A program made the position numbers and the translations under genes. From Adineta steineri (taxonomy: Eukaryota; Rotifera; Eurotatoria; Adinetida; Adinetidae), in NCBI GenBank assembly GCA_905250115.1, contig CAJNOI010000296.1, forward strand, positions 21,322-85,321: a DNA stretch of 64,000 nt, written 5' to 3'. The notes below the pieces were generated by a model. It did not search any database. It was not told the origin of the DNA and was given only the letters and a program-made list of their open reading frames with translations. Numbering within the stretch: the stretch's first letter is position 1; every line of letters begins with the position of its first letter. Positions 36,091 to 47,162 of this stretch are shown here, piece after piece.

Positions 36091-38401
36091 ATTGGTGTGA
36101 GTTATAGCTAGACGCTGAATGTAAACTTGTAAATGAGTGTAATGGTTCGAATAAAAATAGCGATTACAGTATGAGTTTATGTAGACAATGATTTAGTTTT
36201 TCTTAATTTTTCTTTGGCACGCAATGTTGGTGTTTTTTTGTCGCTATGAGAAGACAAACACTGTCAAGTGACTATTGAGAACACGCTTGTAAAATATAAT
36301 AAAGAAAGAAAAAGAAACTACAGAAAAGTAGTAATTTATGACTTTGGAAACAATCAAACATAAGGAAGCCAACACGCTACTTTATTTTATTTATTTCTTC
36401 TTTCTAAGTTTGTATTACCGATGTTGGTGCAATTACTTCGGTATGCTAATGTGTAGCTGACACTTTTTAACCGATAGAATCGGGAAAGAAAAAGAAACAA
36501 TTCTTTCCGCGAATTCTATTTTTTTTTGCTTTCTCTCTCTTCGTCAATAGTCTACTATTTTGCCTCTCGTCTTTCCAAATTTTTGATTTTCTTAATAATC
36601 AGACAAGATTCTTTCCTGATTTCTTTTTTTTCTTGCATCTAACACGTTTATTTAACAACCAATAAATATTAAAAATAATGTATTTACATAAAAATAAAGA
36701 AAGAAAAATATTAAAACCATTTTATTTACATGAAAGTTACAATAGAAAATTAGTTCAAATATTATATTTATATTAAGAACTGATACTTATTACTAAGATT
36801 CGCCTTCTTCATATTTGTTGCTCAAATAGTCATCCAAAAATTTTAAAACCAGCTATAGTTTGATATAATGAGATGAATCAATATATGTATATTATCTTCT
36901 TAAATATTCTGACTTACTTACTTTTGGAATGCGACTCAAGTATTGTTTGTTTAAAAATAAATAAATAAAGTATAGTAGTTGGTATATATAGACACATGTA
37001 TACAAAGACATCACGTGATGTTGATCTTGAAGATCAGGCAAGAATCTCTTTTTCTTTCCTATCAAGAGTCATGTTTGAATTTTAAGAAATTCGAAATATC
37101 TATGTAATTCTTTTCAGATTTTTGAGGGTGTGGGTGGAGGATAAATGATTATCCATACTCTCACCATAGAGCTGTCTTGTAAATAATAAAACTTGTATTT
37201 TAAAAATGTTCTGTATACATTCAAAAGTAGTATCGTATCTAGTTGTGTTATTTATTTGCCTAGCTGTAAATAGTTATATTATATCAAAAATCGATAAACT
37301 TTACAATAATTTTCAATCAACGTAGAAAGGAGATCCCGACTGATCAGAGTGGCTCTCAAGATACGCACTTTTTCCTCCTTGACTACGATAGCAGCAAAAT
37401 TCATGATGTCCCCTTTGAATTTTCTTTCAAGGTCTATTAACTGATTGAAATAAATAATTGAAAAGGAAATCATTAGTTGAATATTTTCAGAATAGTTTCG
37501 ATACTGTTACTAACATGATAGAACATATACCAATGTAAATAATGCAAAGCTCTATATTTGCTAGAAAATTAAAATAGATGTTGTAGAACTACAGATATTT
37601 TAAAATCAAAAGACATCTTCCTCTTTGTTTTAAAACTATTTGTGAATGTGACGAGTTCATATTCTTACAAAAAGAACTTGACCAAATGTTCATGAAAAAA
37701 AAACATGAATAAACTCAATACTTTGAGAAAAACGATCATACGCCTTATAATTGTAGATCTTATTCGATAGAAATAATATAATTTATTATTTTCGTAATAA
37801 TCGAAAAAGCTTTACATCGCATTTTTGCATATGAATTTAACTTGTGTTACATCTAGTTGATTAAGCAAGTTGAGCATATATATACATATGTAATACACTG
37901 AACGAAAAAATAATGATAATACATATTATAACTAGATATTAACAATCTTGCATACGAATTCATTAGATCAACTGAATGATTACCAGTTACATAATTTTCG
38001 TTTAGTTCCTTTTATGAGATCTACTCATAAACTTCCTTATCGATATTCACTTGCTTAAAATAAAACTGGTTCCTGTTTAACCATTTGAACTTATATGAAA
38101 AAAACAGTCAAATTAAAATATTGAATCATTGATGTTTTCTTTTCAAATTCGTTTTAATTATAAATATAGATTAATAATATTTATTGTTGACATCATTAAG
38201 TCAATACAAAACTGTGTAAGACAAACAGCAATGTGATATAAATATATGATGACCAAAAACAACATGTAGTTATATCTTATACAAAACTTCTATTGCATTA
38301 TAATGGCAATTTCTAACAAAAATAAAGATTGTATTCAATATTAACAATCGTAAATATATTTATCATGATTATAAAATAAAATAAATACAATATTGAAATG
38401 A
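36091..38401. other. Gene-poor AT-rich spacer
   Basis: About 2.3 kb with no supported gene. The left end holds the presumed ART-TPR promoter. A G-rich tract with a small hairpin is at 37126-37165. The minus frame at 37279-37473 has no motif. Confidence 0.5.
37126..37165 (+). repeat. G-rich tract with hairpin
   Basis: GAGGGTGTGGGTGGAGGATA is followed directly by ATGATTATCC, so GGATAA and TTATCC can pair around a 4-nt loop. A CTCTCACC follows, which could extend pairing to the start. Confidence 0.5.
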
Positions 38402-38597
38402 TTATTGTCGAGTAAATAAAGAATCTTCGTGAAATTTTAAAATTTGAATTTGTGCACAATATTTTACATAGATATCTTCTCCTAAAATTTCAATCATTCG
38501 TTTTGGGATTTCGACATCACCGACACGATCTAAAATATTGAGAACTTGTTTTAATTGTTGTGATGATATTTCTTTTAAGCAATTATCTCTTATTTTC
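38402..38597 (-). CDS. Terminal exon of an unrecognised minus-strand gene
   Basis: A CTAG acceptor precedes a 65-codon frame that ends at TAA 38404-38402. The text (SSQQLKQVLNILDRVGDVEI, PKRMIEILGEDIYVKYCAQI) is regular, amphipathic and protein-like, not AT-rich noise. Upstream exons would lie between 38598 and the plus-strand gene at 38784; I see one candidate ATG near 38743 but no convincing donor. Family unknown. Confidence 0.45.
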
Positions 38598-38783
38598 TAG
38601 GTAATCACGAAATATAATAACAAATTTTGATATGTAAGACAAAGGAAATAGATAAAACTTGAAACTTATCAATGCGCAATCTAGTTTATTTATTATCAAC
38701 TACATAAGAATCTCCTTGACAATATAAATTCAAAATTTTCATTTCCTAGCTTTTTCTTAGCCAATTTTTTTTTCTCATTTAAT

Positions 38784-40366
38784 ATGACATCCATAACGAA
38801 TCATTCTAATAAACAAGATCAAATAGAAGATTCAAAATCAAATTCAATAATTCAACTTGAATTCAGTGAATCAGTTGCACAAATACTTGCAGCAACATCG
38901 TATCGACAATATTCTTCTCGGAAAAGATCTTCATCGAAAGACACTCAAAGAACATATGATAAAGAAGAGAATACTAACAAAAAACAACGAAATAATAATG
39001 ATTATCACGTGTTTCAAACACAAAAACGGAATGGTAGAATCATACAAATTCAATTTAATTTTGTCTTATTTTATACATCTATTCTATTTTAGAAATGATA
39101 TCTAAAAGATTGGTCAGCACTCAGAATATTACTGAAAATAATTTAGAATGGTTTCAAGATTTTATGCGTCAATGTTTGGATACAATACGTGATACCGTTA
39201 CCCAGGCTTGTATAACAGCTATCTCTTCTCAATTCAGAACACCACTAAATTCAAATACTCCTACTCAAGATATCAATATTAATAATTATCGAACTGGTCA
39301 TATTCAAAGTGAACATTCACTGACATTACATAATAGATTAGATGATGATGATGATTATATTGGTAAAAAACAACGAATTCATCATCGAGCAAGATTAAAT
39401 CCTTATCCTCTGTTTAAAAATATATTTCGAACACAACTTAATGATATTCAAGTACCTTGGTCATATGAATGGTCGCAATACAAACCGATTATATTTACAG
39501 CTGAAGAAGTTCATATCAATCCAAATGCAGATCTTGGTATAAACAAAACAAATAAATATATTTGTTTTTAGAATAATAATTTTTAGATTTATTAAAATCT
39601 CCTTCTTCTATTTCACTTCATTTCAATACTATTGATGGTACTATCGATCGTCGTAGTGTCTATCATCATTATCATATAAATAAATATAATGGTCTTCCAT
39701 TAAATCCAATTGGTCGTACAGGTATACAAGGACGTGGTATTCTTCTTAGATGGGGTCCAAATATCTATCATTATATTATCATATGTCGATGGAAACGAGA
39801 TATTCAAGGAAGAATTATTTTACATCCATCAAATGGAAAAAAAATCCTTGAAATTCTCTTAGAAATACAAACAGATGGTTATGAAACAAATGATTTTATT
39901 CTAACAGGTGGTTTACATGTATTAGGTTATCGATTTCCACCCCAATTACAAGATCGTTTAAAACGTTTTATTATTCATACAGGTTAAATTAAATTATATA
40001 TATTTCATTTCGTTTTATCTATTCCATATTATCTAAGGTGTGATCTTCAATAATGAAAAAAAGATTTCATCATCACTTATTGGATTAAATCATTTATTTG
40101 AACAAACTCCAGTATCATGGAAAGGTGCTTATTTTGATGATACTCGTAATACAGATAATGCCTGGATAGAATTATCCATTGAATATCTCTTAGATTATGA
40201 TCATCAATTTACAACATGTATACCATGTCTTCACAATGAACAACTTAGTCATCTTGAACAACCACGTTTTCTATGGAAAGATGTAAAAAATACAATTAAT
40301 ATTGGACCAAGAACTCATTATCGTCTTATAAGAAATTTAGCCTATAAACTTGATGCATATTTCTGA
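38784..40366 (+). CDS. NUDT9-like (Nudix-fold) protein with altered Nudix box
   Basis: Four exons join in phase: 38784-39033, 39093-39536, 39587-39982 and 40038-40366, about 472 residues. The first ~170 residues are Ser/Asn-rich with a basic stretch (SSRKRSSSKDTQRTYDK). The rest matches the ADP-ribose pyrophosphatase NUDT9 and the NUDT9-H domain of TRPM2: NPIGRTGIQGRGILLRWGPN, then a Nudix-box position, then KGAYFDDTRNTDNAWIEL, the family hallmark. At the Nudix box the text is TGGLHVLGYRFPPQLQDRLK; the usual RExxEE glutamates are absent. The enzyme should therefore be inactive or nearly so, and may bind ADP-ribose without cutting it (inference). No channel domain is present. Confidence 0.82.
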
Positions 40367-40454
40367 AAAAGATAAACGTAATTTGGTTATTATTAATCTA
40401 TTAGATGTACTTTTTAATCTTTAATCATAAGAATTACAGTTTAAAAAAAATCGT

Positions 40455-41339
40455 TCATTTAACATCATCATATTTTCCTCCTCGTCCTTGTTTCTGTTCA
40501 ATAAAATGTTTTGCACCTGGAATTGATTCACGTTCAATTAATTGTCTTCCATATAGATATTCATGTTCAAGACTATCATCAACTGTATTTGAAACAGAAA
40601 AATGTGCTGAAAGTCGATCAGTGTTCATACATTCATAAGGAAATCGAAGTATATCTTTTGCAAGTTGAATAGCTTCAGATAAACATTGACCATCAGGTAC
40701 AAGACGATTAATTAATCCAATATTAAATGCTTCTTGTGCATGTACTGTTCGACCAGTTAAAATTAAATCAAGTGCTCGTGAAAGACCAATAAGACGTGGT
40801 AAACGAACAGTACCACCATCAATAAGTGGAACACCAAAACGACGACATAAGACACCATATTTTGATGATTGTTCACCGACACGCATATCTGCTAGAAGAG
40901 ATAATTCTAGACCACCAGCAACACATGGTCCAGCAATAGCAGCTATTAATGGTTTTTTCAAGCTCATACGACTTGGTCCCATAGGTCCAGGTTCATTTTT
41001 ATTATAATCCATGGGTACAGAAATTTTTGATGATGCAACTTCGCTTAAATCATAACCAGCACAAAATGCAGAACCACCTTCACCATATAAAATAGCTATA
41101 CGAGCTGTATCATCATTTTCAAAATTTTTAAAAGCTGATAAAAGTTGAAGTGCTGTTGAATGGTTAACACAATTTCGTTTCGTTGGACGATTTATTCCAA
41201 TTAGACGAACTGATGGTGTATCATCAACATGGCTAATATTAACCGTTGTATTTGACGATGAAGAATATCGAAGAGTAGAAGTTATTGTATAAAATTTTCT
41301 ACCAATATAAGATGAAAGTAATATTCGATGGCTATGCAT
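40455..41339 (-). CDS. Crotonase-family (enoyl-CoA hydratase/isomerase) protein
   Basis: A single exon of 294 residues. The first ~25 residues (MHSHRILLSSYIGRKFYTIT) are basic and hydroxylated, as in a mitochondrial presequence. Crotonase blocks are in order: INRPTKRNCVN, the oxyanion-hole segment SAFCAGYDLSEVA, and IAAIAGPCVAGGLELSLLAD. The first catalytic Glu (position 144 of rat ECHS1) is kept in GGLELS. The region of the second Glu reads VLCRRFGVPLIDGGTVRLPR, without a matching Glu but with an Asp in LIDGG, a pattern I recall from a distinct crotonase subfamily. The reaction is therefore uncertain. It converges with the NUDT9-like gene (89 bp between stops). Confidence 0.88.
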   Translation of the reverse strand: MHSHRILLSSYIGRKFYTITSTLRYSSSSNTTVNISHVDDTPSVRLIGINRPTKRNCVNHSTALQLLSAFKNFENDDTARIAILYGEGGSAFCAGYDLSEVASSKISVPMDYNKNEPGPMGPSRMSLKKPLIAAIAGPCVAGGLELSLLADMRVGEQSSKYGVLCRRFGVPLIDGGTVRLPRLIGLSRALDLILTGRTVHAQEAFNIGLINRLVPDGQCLSEAIQLAKDILRFPYECMNTDRLSAHFSVSNTVDDSLEHEYLYGRQLIERESIPGAKHFIEQKQGRGGKYDDVK

Positions 41340-41601
41340 TTTCTAATAACACCTAATGGAAAAATTTCTCAAATGAAATGATAAACAAAATGAAAAAAAT
41401 GAGAAATCTTATGTCATATTCATTCTCTGAATAATAATATTTGTATATGTATATGTATATATATATAATAAAAAAGAAAATTGAAGATTAATTTCGTTTC
41501 TTTTTCTATCTTGTGTACAAATAATATAACAACAATAATAAAGACCACAAAAAAAATCATGAAACAAACACACACTCTGTTAGTAAATACAGATACAGAA
41601 A

Positions 41602-44377
41602 TCACTTTTGAAATACTCTCAATGTTTGATTAAATCCACGCATTTCTTCGTCTGTTGCTGTTTGAAAAAATGGGGAAACACCATGTCGAGCAGCAGCCAA
41701 TGTATCATCAAGTGTTTCATCGACCATGTTACCAGAATTTGATTGTAGATCATTAGGATTCGGTCGCCAATGAGGTGGTTGAGAAGGATTAGATTGAAAA
41801 TTATTTCCTCGTCTATCTGTTGGTGCACTTGCCCAATGACCATCATTGAGAATATCAAGACGTTGTCGTTTTATCGAAGGACCGCCACCACCACCACCTC
41901 CACCGCCACCGCTACCACCACCACGATTATCAAAATCTGGTGGTCCACCACCTCGAGAATAATCATCGAGCATAGAAAGTGATCCACGCGGAAAATTTGG
42001 TGGTTGAGGAGCTGATTGAGGCTACAATTATTTATATATAAGATATAAAAAAAGAACTGAATAAATACTTACATAGAATGAATCATCAGGATCGAGTGAA
42101 TCTAAAATAAATTTAAATATACGAAACTCTTATTGACAAAATCGAAATATAAATAACTTACTTGTCATCCTATTATTACTATCACCAGGATATGGATCAA
42201 CAGAACGCCATGCTTTTTCAAATGGTTTAGGTACAGGTTTAGCAAACGGTACCTATAAACATCAATATTCATAGATGTATTAAGAAAACAAACAAAAAAA
42301 GAACATACACGTCGTCGTCTACTTTCTTCATCATCATTTGAATAATCTAGGCCAGGAATACCAGCTTCACGTCGAGTAGTGATCTCATCTACATAAAATA
42401 CAAAGTTTTTCTATTTAGTTTTCAAAATAAATTTACCTTGTTGTTGTAATTGTTCTAGTAAACCACCTTCAAAACCTAAACCTGGCATATTCATTTCCTC
42501 TGAACGTTCATGTTCTAATTCTTCACGATGTAATTGTTCAAGACGTGTGGCATGTAATAATAAGCCTTCTTCACTACGTTCAAGTACAGTATCACCAGGT
42601 CGATTACGTGTCCAAAATCGGGTTGTATGATCATTTGAACCACTAACAAGCATGTGACCAAGAGGATGCCATGACATATCCCATATCATACCTTCATGTG
42701 CATCATCCATACCTGCTAATTCTTTTTCTGTTCTATAATATACAAAATTTATAGGATTAATTTAAAAAGTAAAGTCAGCATACCCGACATGCCAAAAGTA
42801 AATCGAACCATCGGATCCTCCACTTGAAAATAGACGCTCGTGTACGGGATGCCATGCCAATGCTAGAATACGAATAGAAAACAAAATAAATTATTTAATA
42901 AAATAAATATTTATCTTTAAAATAAATTTTTTCATTTATTTTTATAATATAAATTAAAACAAAAACTAATATTAATACAATAAAATTCATTTTATATTTA
43001 TTTTATTATTTTAGTTTTATATATACATTTATTAGATGACGAGATTCTTTTTTTTTTATTATTTTGTTTTTTTTCAAAAAGAAACAATATTAAGCAAATA
43101 CAGTTTGTTATAATCTTTATTTGTAAACAATAATAAACAAATAAAAAAAGCTTACTGCATGCTTCTTTTTTGTGTCCACGAAAACATTGAACTTCTTCTT
43201 TAAGATTTCTTATATCAAATAATTTACAAAAATGATCACGTGATGCGGATATTAACCAATTTCCATTATGACGATTCCATTTTAATGCCATACATGTATT
43301 TTTATGAGCATGACTAAATTAATAAAAAGAGATTTTTTATTCTATATCAATGAACAAATATTAATTTACAGTGTTGCTAATTTTTTTCCACTTTTTGGAT
43401 CCCATAATATAATCGGTTGTTGAGAATCTTTACTGCCAGAAACAAGTAAACCTTTATCTGGATGCCAATCAACACATTTAACATCACATCCATGACCTCG
43501 TAATTCACGTTCTTCTTGACCAGTCATAAAATCGAATATACGAATAAAACTATCATCGGAACAACTAGCAAATTTGCTATCATTTGGAGAAAACGTTAAA
43601 CCTCTCACTGGATCATTATGTGCTTGATATACTTTAACATTATTCATATTTGATTGCCAATATTTAACAAAGCCATTGTGATCACCAGTTAACATCCACT
43701 GTTCATTATTCGACCAAATCATTGCACGTACAGCTGAATCATGTGCTTGTAAAATAGTTTCAAAATTAAATGTTAATCCATTCCATAATGTAAATTCTCC
43801 ACTTGATGCACCTGTTATTAAACGACGACCATCAGGTGTCCAACAAACACAAAATATTGGACATCGAACTTTATTTGTTGCTGGTCGAATAAATTTTGTC
43901 ATAACACAATTCACAGGATTTGATAGAAGATTATGTGGTGGAACAAGATTTGGAATATATAAAACATCAGGTTGTAATGATCGTGCATCAGTTATATTTC
44001 GTTGCCAAATCGAATTCTAAATGATAAAATTTTCATAAAGAAACAAAAAAATAACAAAATTTATACTTCAAGATAACGTATAATTGATGGATTATAATCG
44101 ACTGTTTTACGAGCCATTGCTTTACGTAACATTTTGCCATCGAAACCGATTTCACCTATTAGGAAAAAAAAACAAATTAGATTTGCAATTCAATTTAAAA
44201 TCATTTTTACCAGGTTGAACAGGTACAATAGACGAATTAAGTGTGCTGGATGTTTGTCCAGTAGAAGTTGAATGATGATGTTGAGAAAAATGGGGATGAT
44301 GACCAGGAAAACGAGGTGGAGCCCTATAAATCATATAAATCATGAAAAAGAAATATTTTTCAAATAAAATTTTACAT
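41602..44377 (-). CDS. WDR33: WDR33, pre-mRNA 3'-end processing factor
   Basis: WDR33 is the CPSF subunit that helps recognise the AAUAAA signal. The N-terminal family block ([20 protein letters not shown]) leads into seven WD40 repeats, including [36 protein letters not shown] and [20 protein letters not shown]. After the propeller come NRPGD and [15 protein letters not shown], also seen in the human protein. The gene has about ten exons with short introns. The tail is short: a Gly run and [11 protein letters not shown], ending at TGA 41604-41602, without the long collagen-like domain of vertebrates. The start is inferred to be split by the first intron: AT at 44377-44376, donor GTAAAA, then a TATAG acceptor and G at 44323, giving AACAT|GGCTCC and [10 protein letters not shown]. 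The upstream sequence is shared with the divergent ASPDH gene (371 bp). Confidence 0.9.
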
Positions 44378-44748
44378 GTTTGTAAATTGTTGATTGAACT
44401 CTAATTCATAAAGTTTACAATCAACGTTTAGTAAATAAGATTAACAGTTATTAATGATCAACAACAACTGAAGATGGATAGGTAATAGAACATAAATGAA
44501 AATGAAAAAATTAACCAATGAAGATTAATTGACCAACGATAGATGGTGCTAAACAATATGTTTTACAATCAAGAGGAAATATTCTAATTTTCTATTGATT
44601 AATAAATACAGACCAATTGTTTTCTATGAAGATTTGTAACAAATGAATACATTGCACTATCCTTTTTTTCTATCGTTACTCAATCAATCGTGTCAGATAT
44701 TTTCTTTATTTTTTTATCAATCCTTTTTATTTATTCAAGCAGAGTAAT

Positions 44749-45642
44749 ATGCAAAGCCAACCTGTACGTATTGGTATACTTGGTTTTGGTTCTCTTGGAC
44801 AATTTATTTATTCACATTTTGAAAATGAACGTAAAAAATCGACATCTAATTTTGAAGTCGTTTTTATTTGGAATCGATCAAAAGATATTTTTACAAATTA
44901 TGATAAAGAACTTGATCAAAAATTAATTGTTGCAACTGTAGAAGAAGGTTTACAACGTTCACCAGACTTAGTTATTGAAGTAGCACATCCAATTATTGTC
45001 GAAACATATGCTGAAAAAATACTTGATGTAGCAGATCTAATAATTGGATCACCAACAGCTCTTGCTCGTGCATCTGTTGAAAACTTATTGAGAAAGAAAA
45101 CTCAAGAAACAGGTCATGTTGTCTATGTGGGTACGGGTGCTTTTTGGGGTGCAGAAGATATAGCTAAAATGAATGAACGAAATACACTTCGTTCATTAAG
45201 TATTACAATGAAGAAACATCCGGATTCTTATAAACTTAATGAACCATTACATTCAAAATTAATTGAAGAACGAAAAAAACTTGGTGATCAAAAAGGTGAA
45301 ATAATTATTTATTCAGGTCCAGTTCGTGAAATATGTTCATTAGCACCAAATAATGTCAATACAATGGCTGTTGGAGCAATCATTGCTACTAATCTTGGTT
45401 TTGATAATGTTCAAGGATGTTTGGTTGCTGATTCATCATTAGATGATCGACATATTGTTGAAATTGAATTGAATGGACCAGAAACTATTCTCGGTGAAAA
45501 TAAAAAATTAGGTTTTCATTTAAAAACTACTCGAACAAATCCAGCACAAGTCGGTGCTGTTACTGGTACAGCAACATTTCTTTCATTTATTAGCAGTATT
45601 AAATGTGCAAAAGGAAAAACAGCCGGTATTCATGTTGTTTAA
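44749..45642 (+). CDS. ASPDH: Aspartate dehydrogenase-like protein
   Basis: A single exon of 297 residues, about the family length. The N-terminal Rossmann motif is RIGILGFGSLGQFIYSHF (GxGxxG). Later blocks VEVAHP-like VIEVAHPIIVETYA, GTGAFWGAEDIAKMN and the histidine-bearing DSSLDDRHIVEIELNG match animal aspartate dehydrogenases, which oxidise L-aspartate to iminoaspartate/oxaloacetate using NAD(P)+. An AATAAA at 45684-45689 lies 42 bp after the stop. An AG at 44741-44742, after a T-rich stretch, is just upstream of the ATG. THOC7 follows after only 91 bp on the same strand. Confidence 0.88.
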   Translation: MQSQPVRIGILGFGSLGQFIYSHFENERKKSTSNFEVVFIWNRSKDIFTNYDKELDQKLIVATVEEGLQRSPDLVIEVAHPIIVETYAEKILDVADLIIGSPTALARASVENLLRKKTQETGHVVYVGTGAFWGAEDIAKMNERNTLRSLSITMKKHPDSYKLNEPLHSKLIEERKKLGDQKGEIIIYSGPVREICSLAPNNVNTMAVGAIIATNLGFDNVQGCLVADSSLDDRHIVEIELNGPETILGENKKLGFHLKTTRTNPAQVGAVTGTATFLSFISSIKCAKGKTAGIHVV

Positions 45643-45733
45643 TCTAATAGTACTAGCTTCGCATCTACATTAGCACATATTCTAATAAATTTTTAACAAA
45701 AAAAATATCTTTTTCTAGATAAATAAATAGATA

Positions 45734-46867
45734 ATGTCAACAAAATCTTCTGCTAATGTTTCGTCAATAAAACGAAAGGTACAAATTGTCCAACAACCTT
45801 CACCAATATCATCTCCTACACCATCGAAACAAATTAAAAAAGAGCCAACTATAGAAAAACTTAAGGTTTATATGATCAAAAAATATAATCAATGTATCTT
45901 TTAATGTTTATTTCCTTTTTTTAGACTGAACGTCAACATGAAATAACTGAAGATGATATAATACGTTCACGTCTTCTTTATGAAGGTGATCAAGGTATTG
46001 ATGATCGACGTATATTAACATTAATGAAAACATTCAATAAATATATATTTGATATATCACCAAATTCGGATGATAATAGTTTAGTTATCGAAAAATTACT
46101 TTCTTCACTTTATTCTATTGAACATTCACATCGTCTTTTTCAAACAACTTATCTTATGGATGAACGTGAACAATTATGTTATGCTTCGAAAAGTAAACGT
46201 ATGAATGAACAAATAATACAATTACGTCAAGAACTTGATCAAAGTGAATTACGTTTAACTGAAGCTAAACAGAAACGTTTAAATCTACTTGAATATGATG
46301 CACGTGCAGCTACCATTAATAAATTAGGTACACGTCGTGAATTACGTGCACAACAAGCAGCGACATTAGAAAGAAAACATTATTTCGAACATCTACAACA
46401 AACATTTGAAGCAACGTAAGATATTTTAATTTTATCATCAAATCAAAGTCTATTGAGTTCTTTATAGTTATCAACAACGATTGAAACAGATTGCTGTTTA
46501 TATGCGTCCAATATTTGAATTAGATGAAATTTTAAGGCAAGATGCTCATGAAGATAGTCCAACTGAAGGATCAAGTGAATCTCCTGTTGAACAATTAACA
46601 CAACCATTGACTCCTGTTTTACCAACTACAAAATTTGAAAGACAACGAACAAATTCTGATTCTTCAACAGCTTCAATGGATGCTGATGATACGAATTCAA
46701 CAGCACGTTCTAAAAGACAACATAAAAATCATTTAGGATTGAATTTCCTATCAAATTCCTTAGCAAATAATCAGCCACAAGCATTATTCTCAACAGAAAC
46801 AGAACTATTTGGTTCACAACTTGTTAATCCATTGTTATTATTGTCTTCTTCGTCAAATATTTCTTAA
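45734..46867 (+). CDS. THOC7: THO complex subunit 7
   Basis: Three exons join in phase: 45734-45865, 45925-46415 and 46468-46867, 340 residues. The core matches THOC7 of the THO/TREX mRNA export complex: DDIIRSRLLYEGDQGIDDRR, then a long coiled coil (QLRQELDQSELRLTEAKQKR) with LNLLEYDARAATINK, which recalls RKNRQEYDALAKVI in human. The family is about 200 residues; this protein has an extra ~130-residue Ser/Asn-rich C-terminal tail (ERQRTNSDSSTASMDADD). TCTTTTTCTAG ends 15 bp before the ATG and could be a trans-splice acceptor. Confidence 0.85.
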
Positions 46868-47162
46868 TTCTATATGATGTTCCTATTCTTTGTTGACTAA
46901 CACTTACGGATGTTAATCTGATGTTTTTTTTTCATTAAATAATTACTGTATTTTGATTATGTTTTGTTTTTATATTCCTAGATATTTTATCGTCAGCTGT
47001 AGTATACAACTAATGAGCAGAGATATTTTTCGAAGTAGAATGAGTACGTAAGGAAGTAAACTATGAAATAAAGAGAATAGTGTGTGATAAAGATACTGTA
47101 TTAGGAATATTGTATAAAATTCATTATGATCGTATTTTTTTCTACTTTAGATTTAGAACGAA

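Noticed and set aside
41770..41982. 70-codon plus frame rich in Thr
   Set aside because: Antisense shadow of the Gly-coding run in WDR33.
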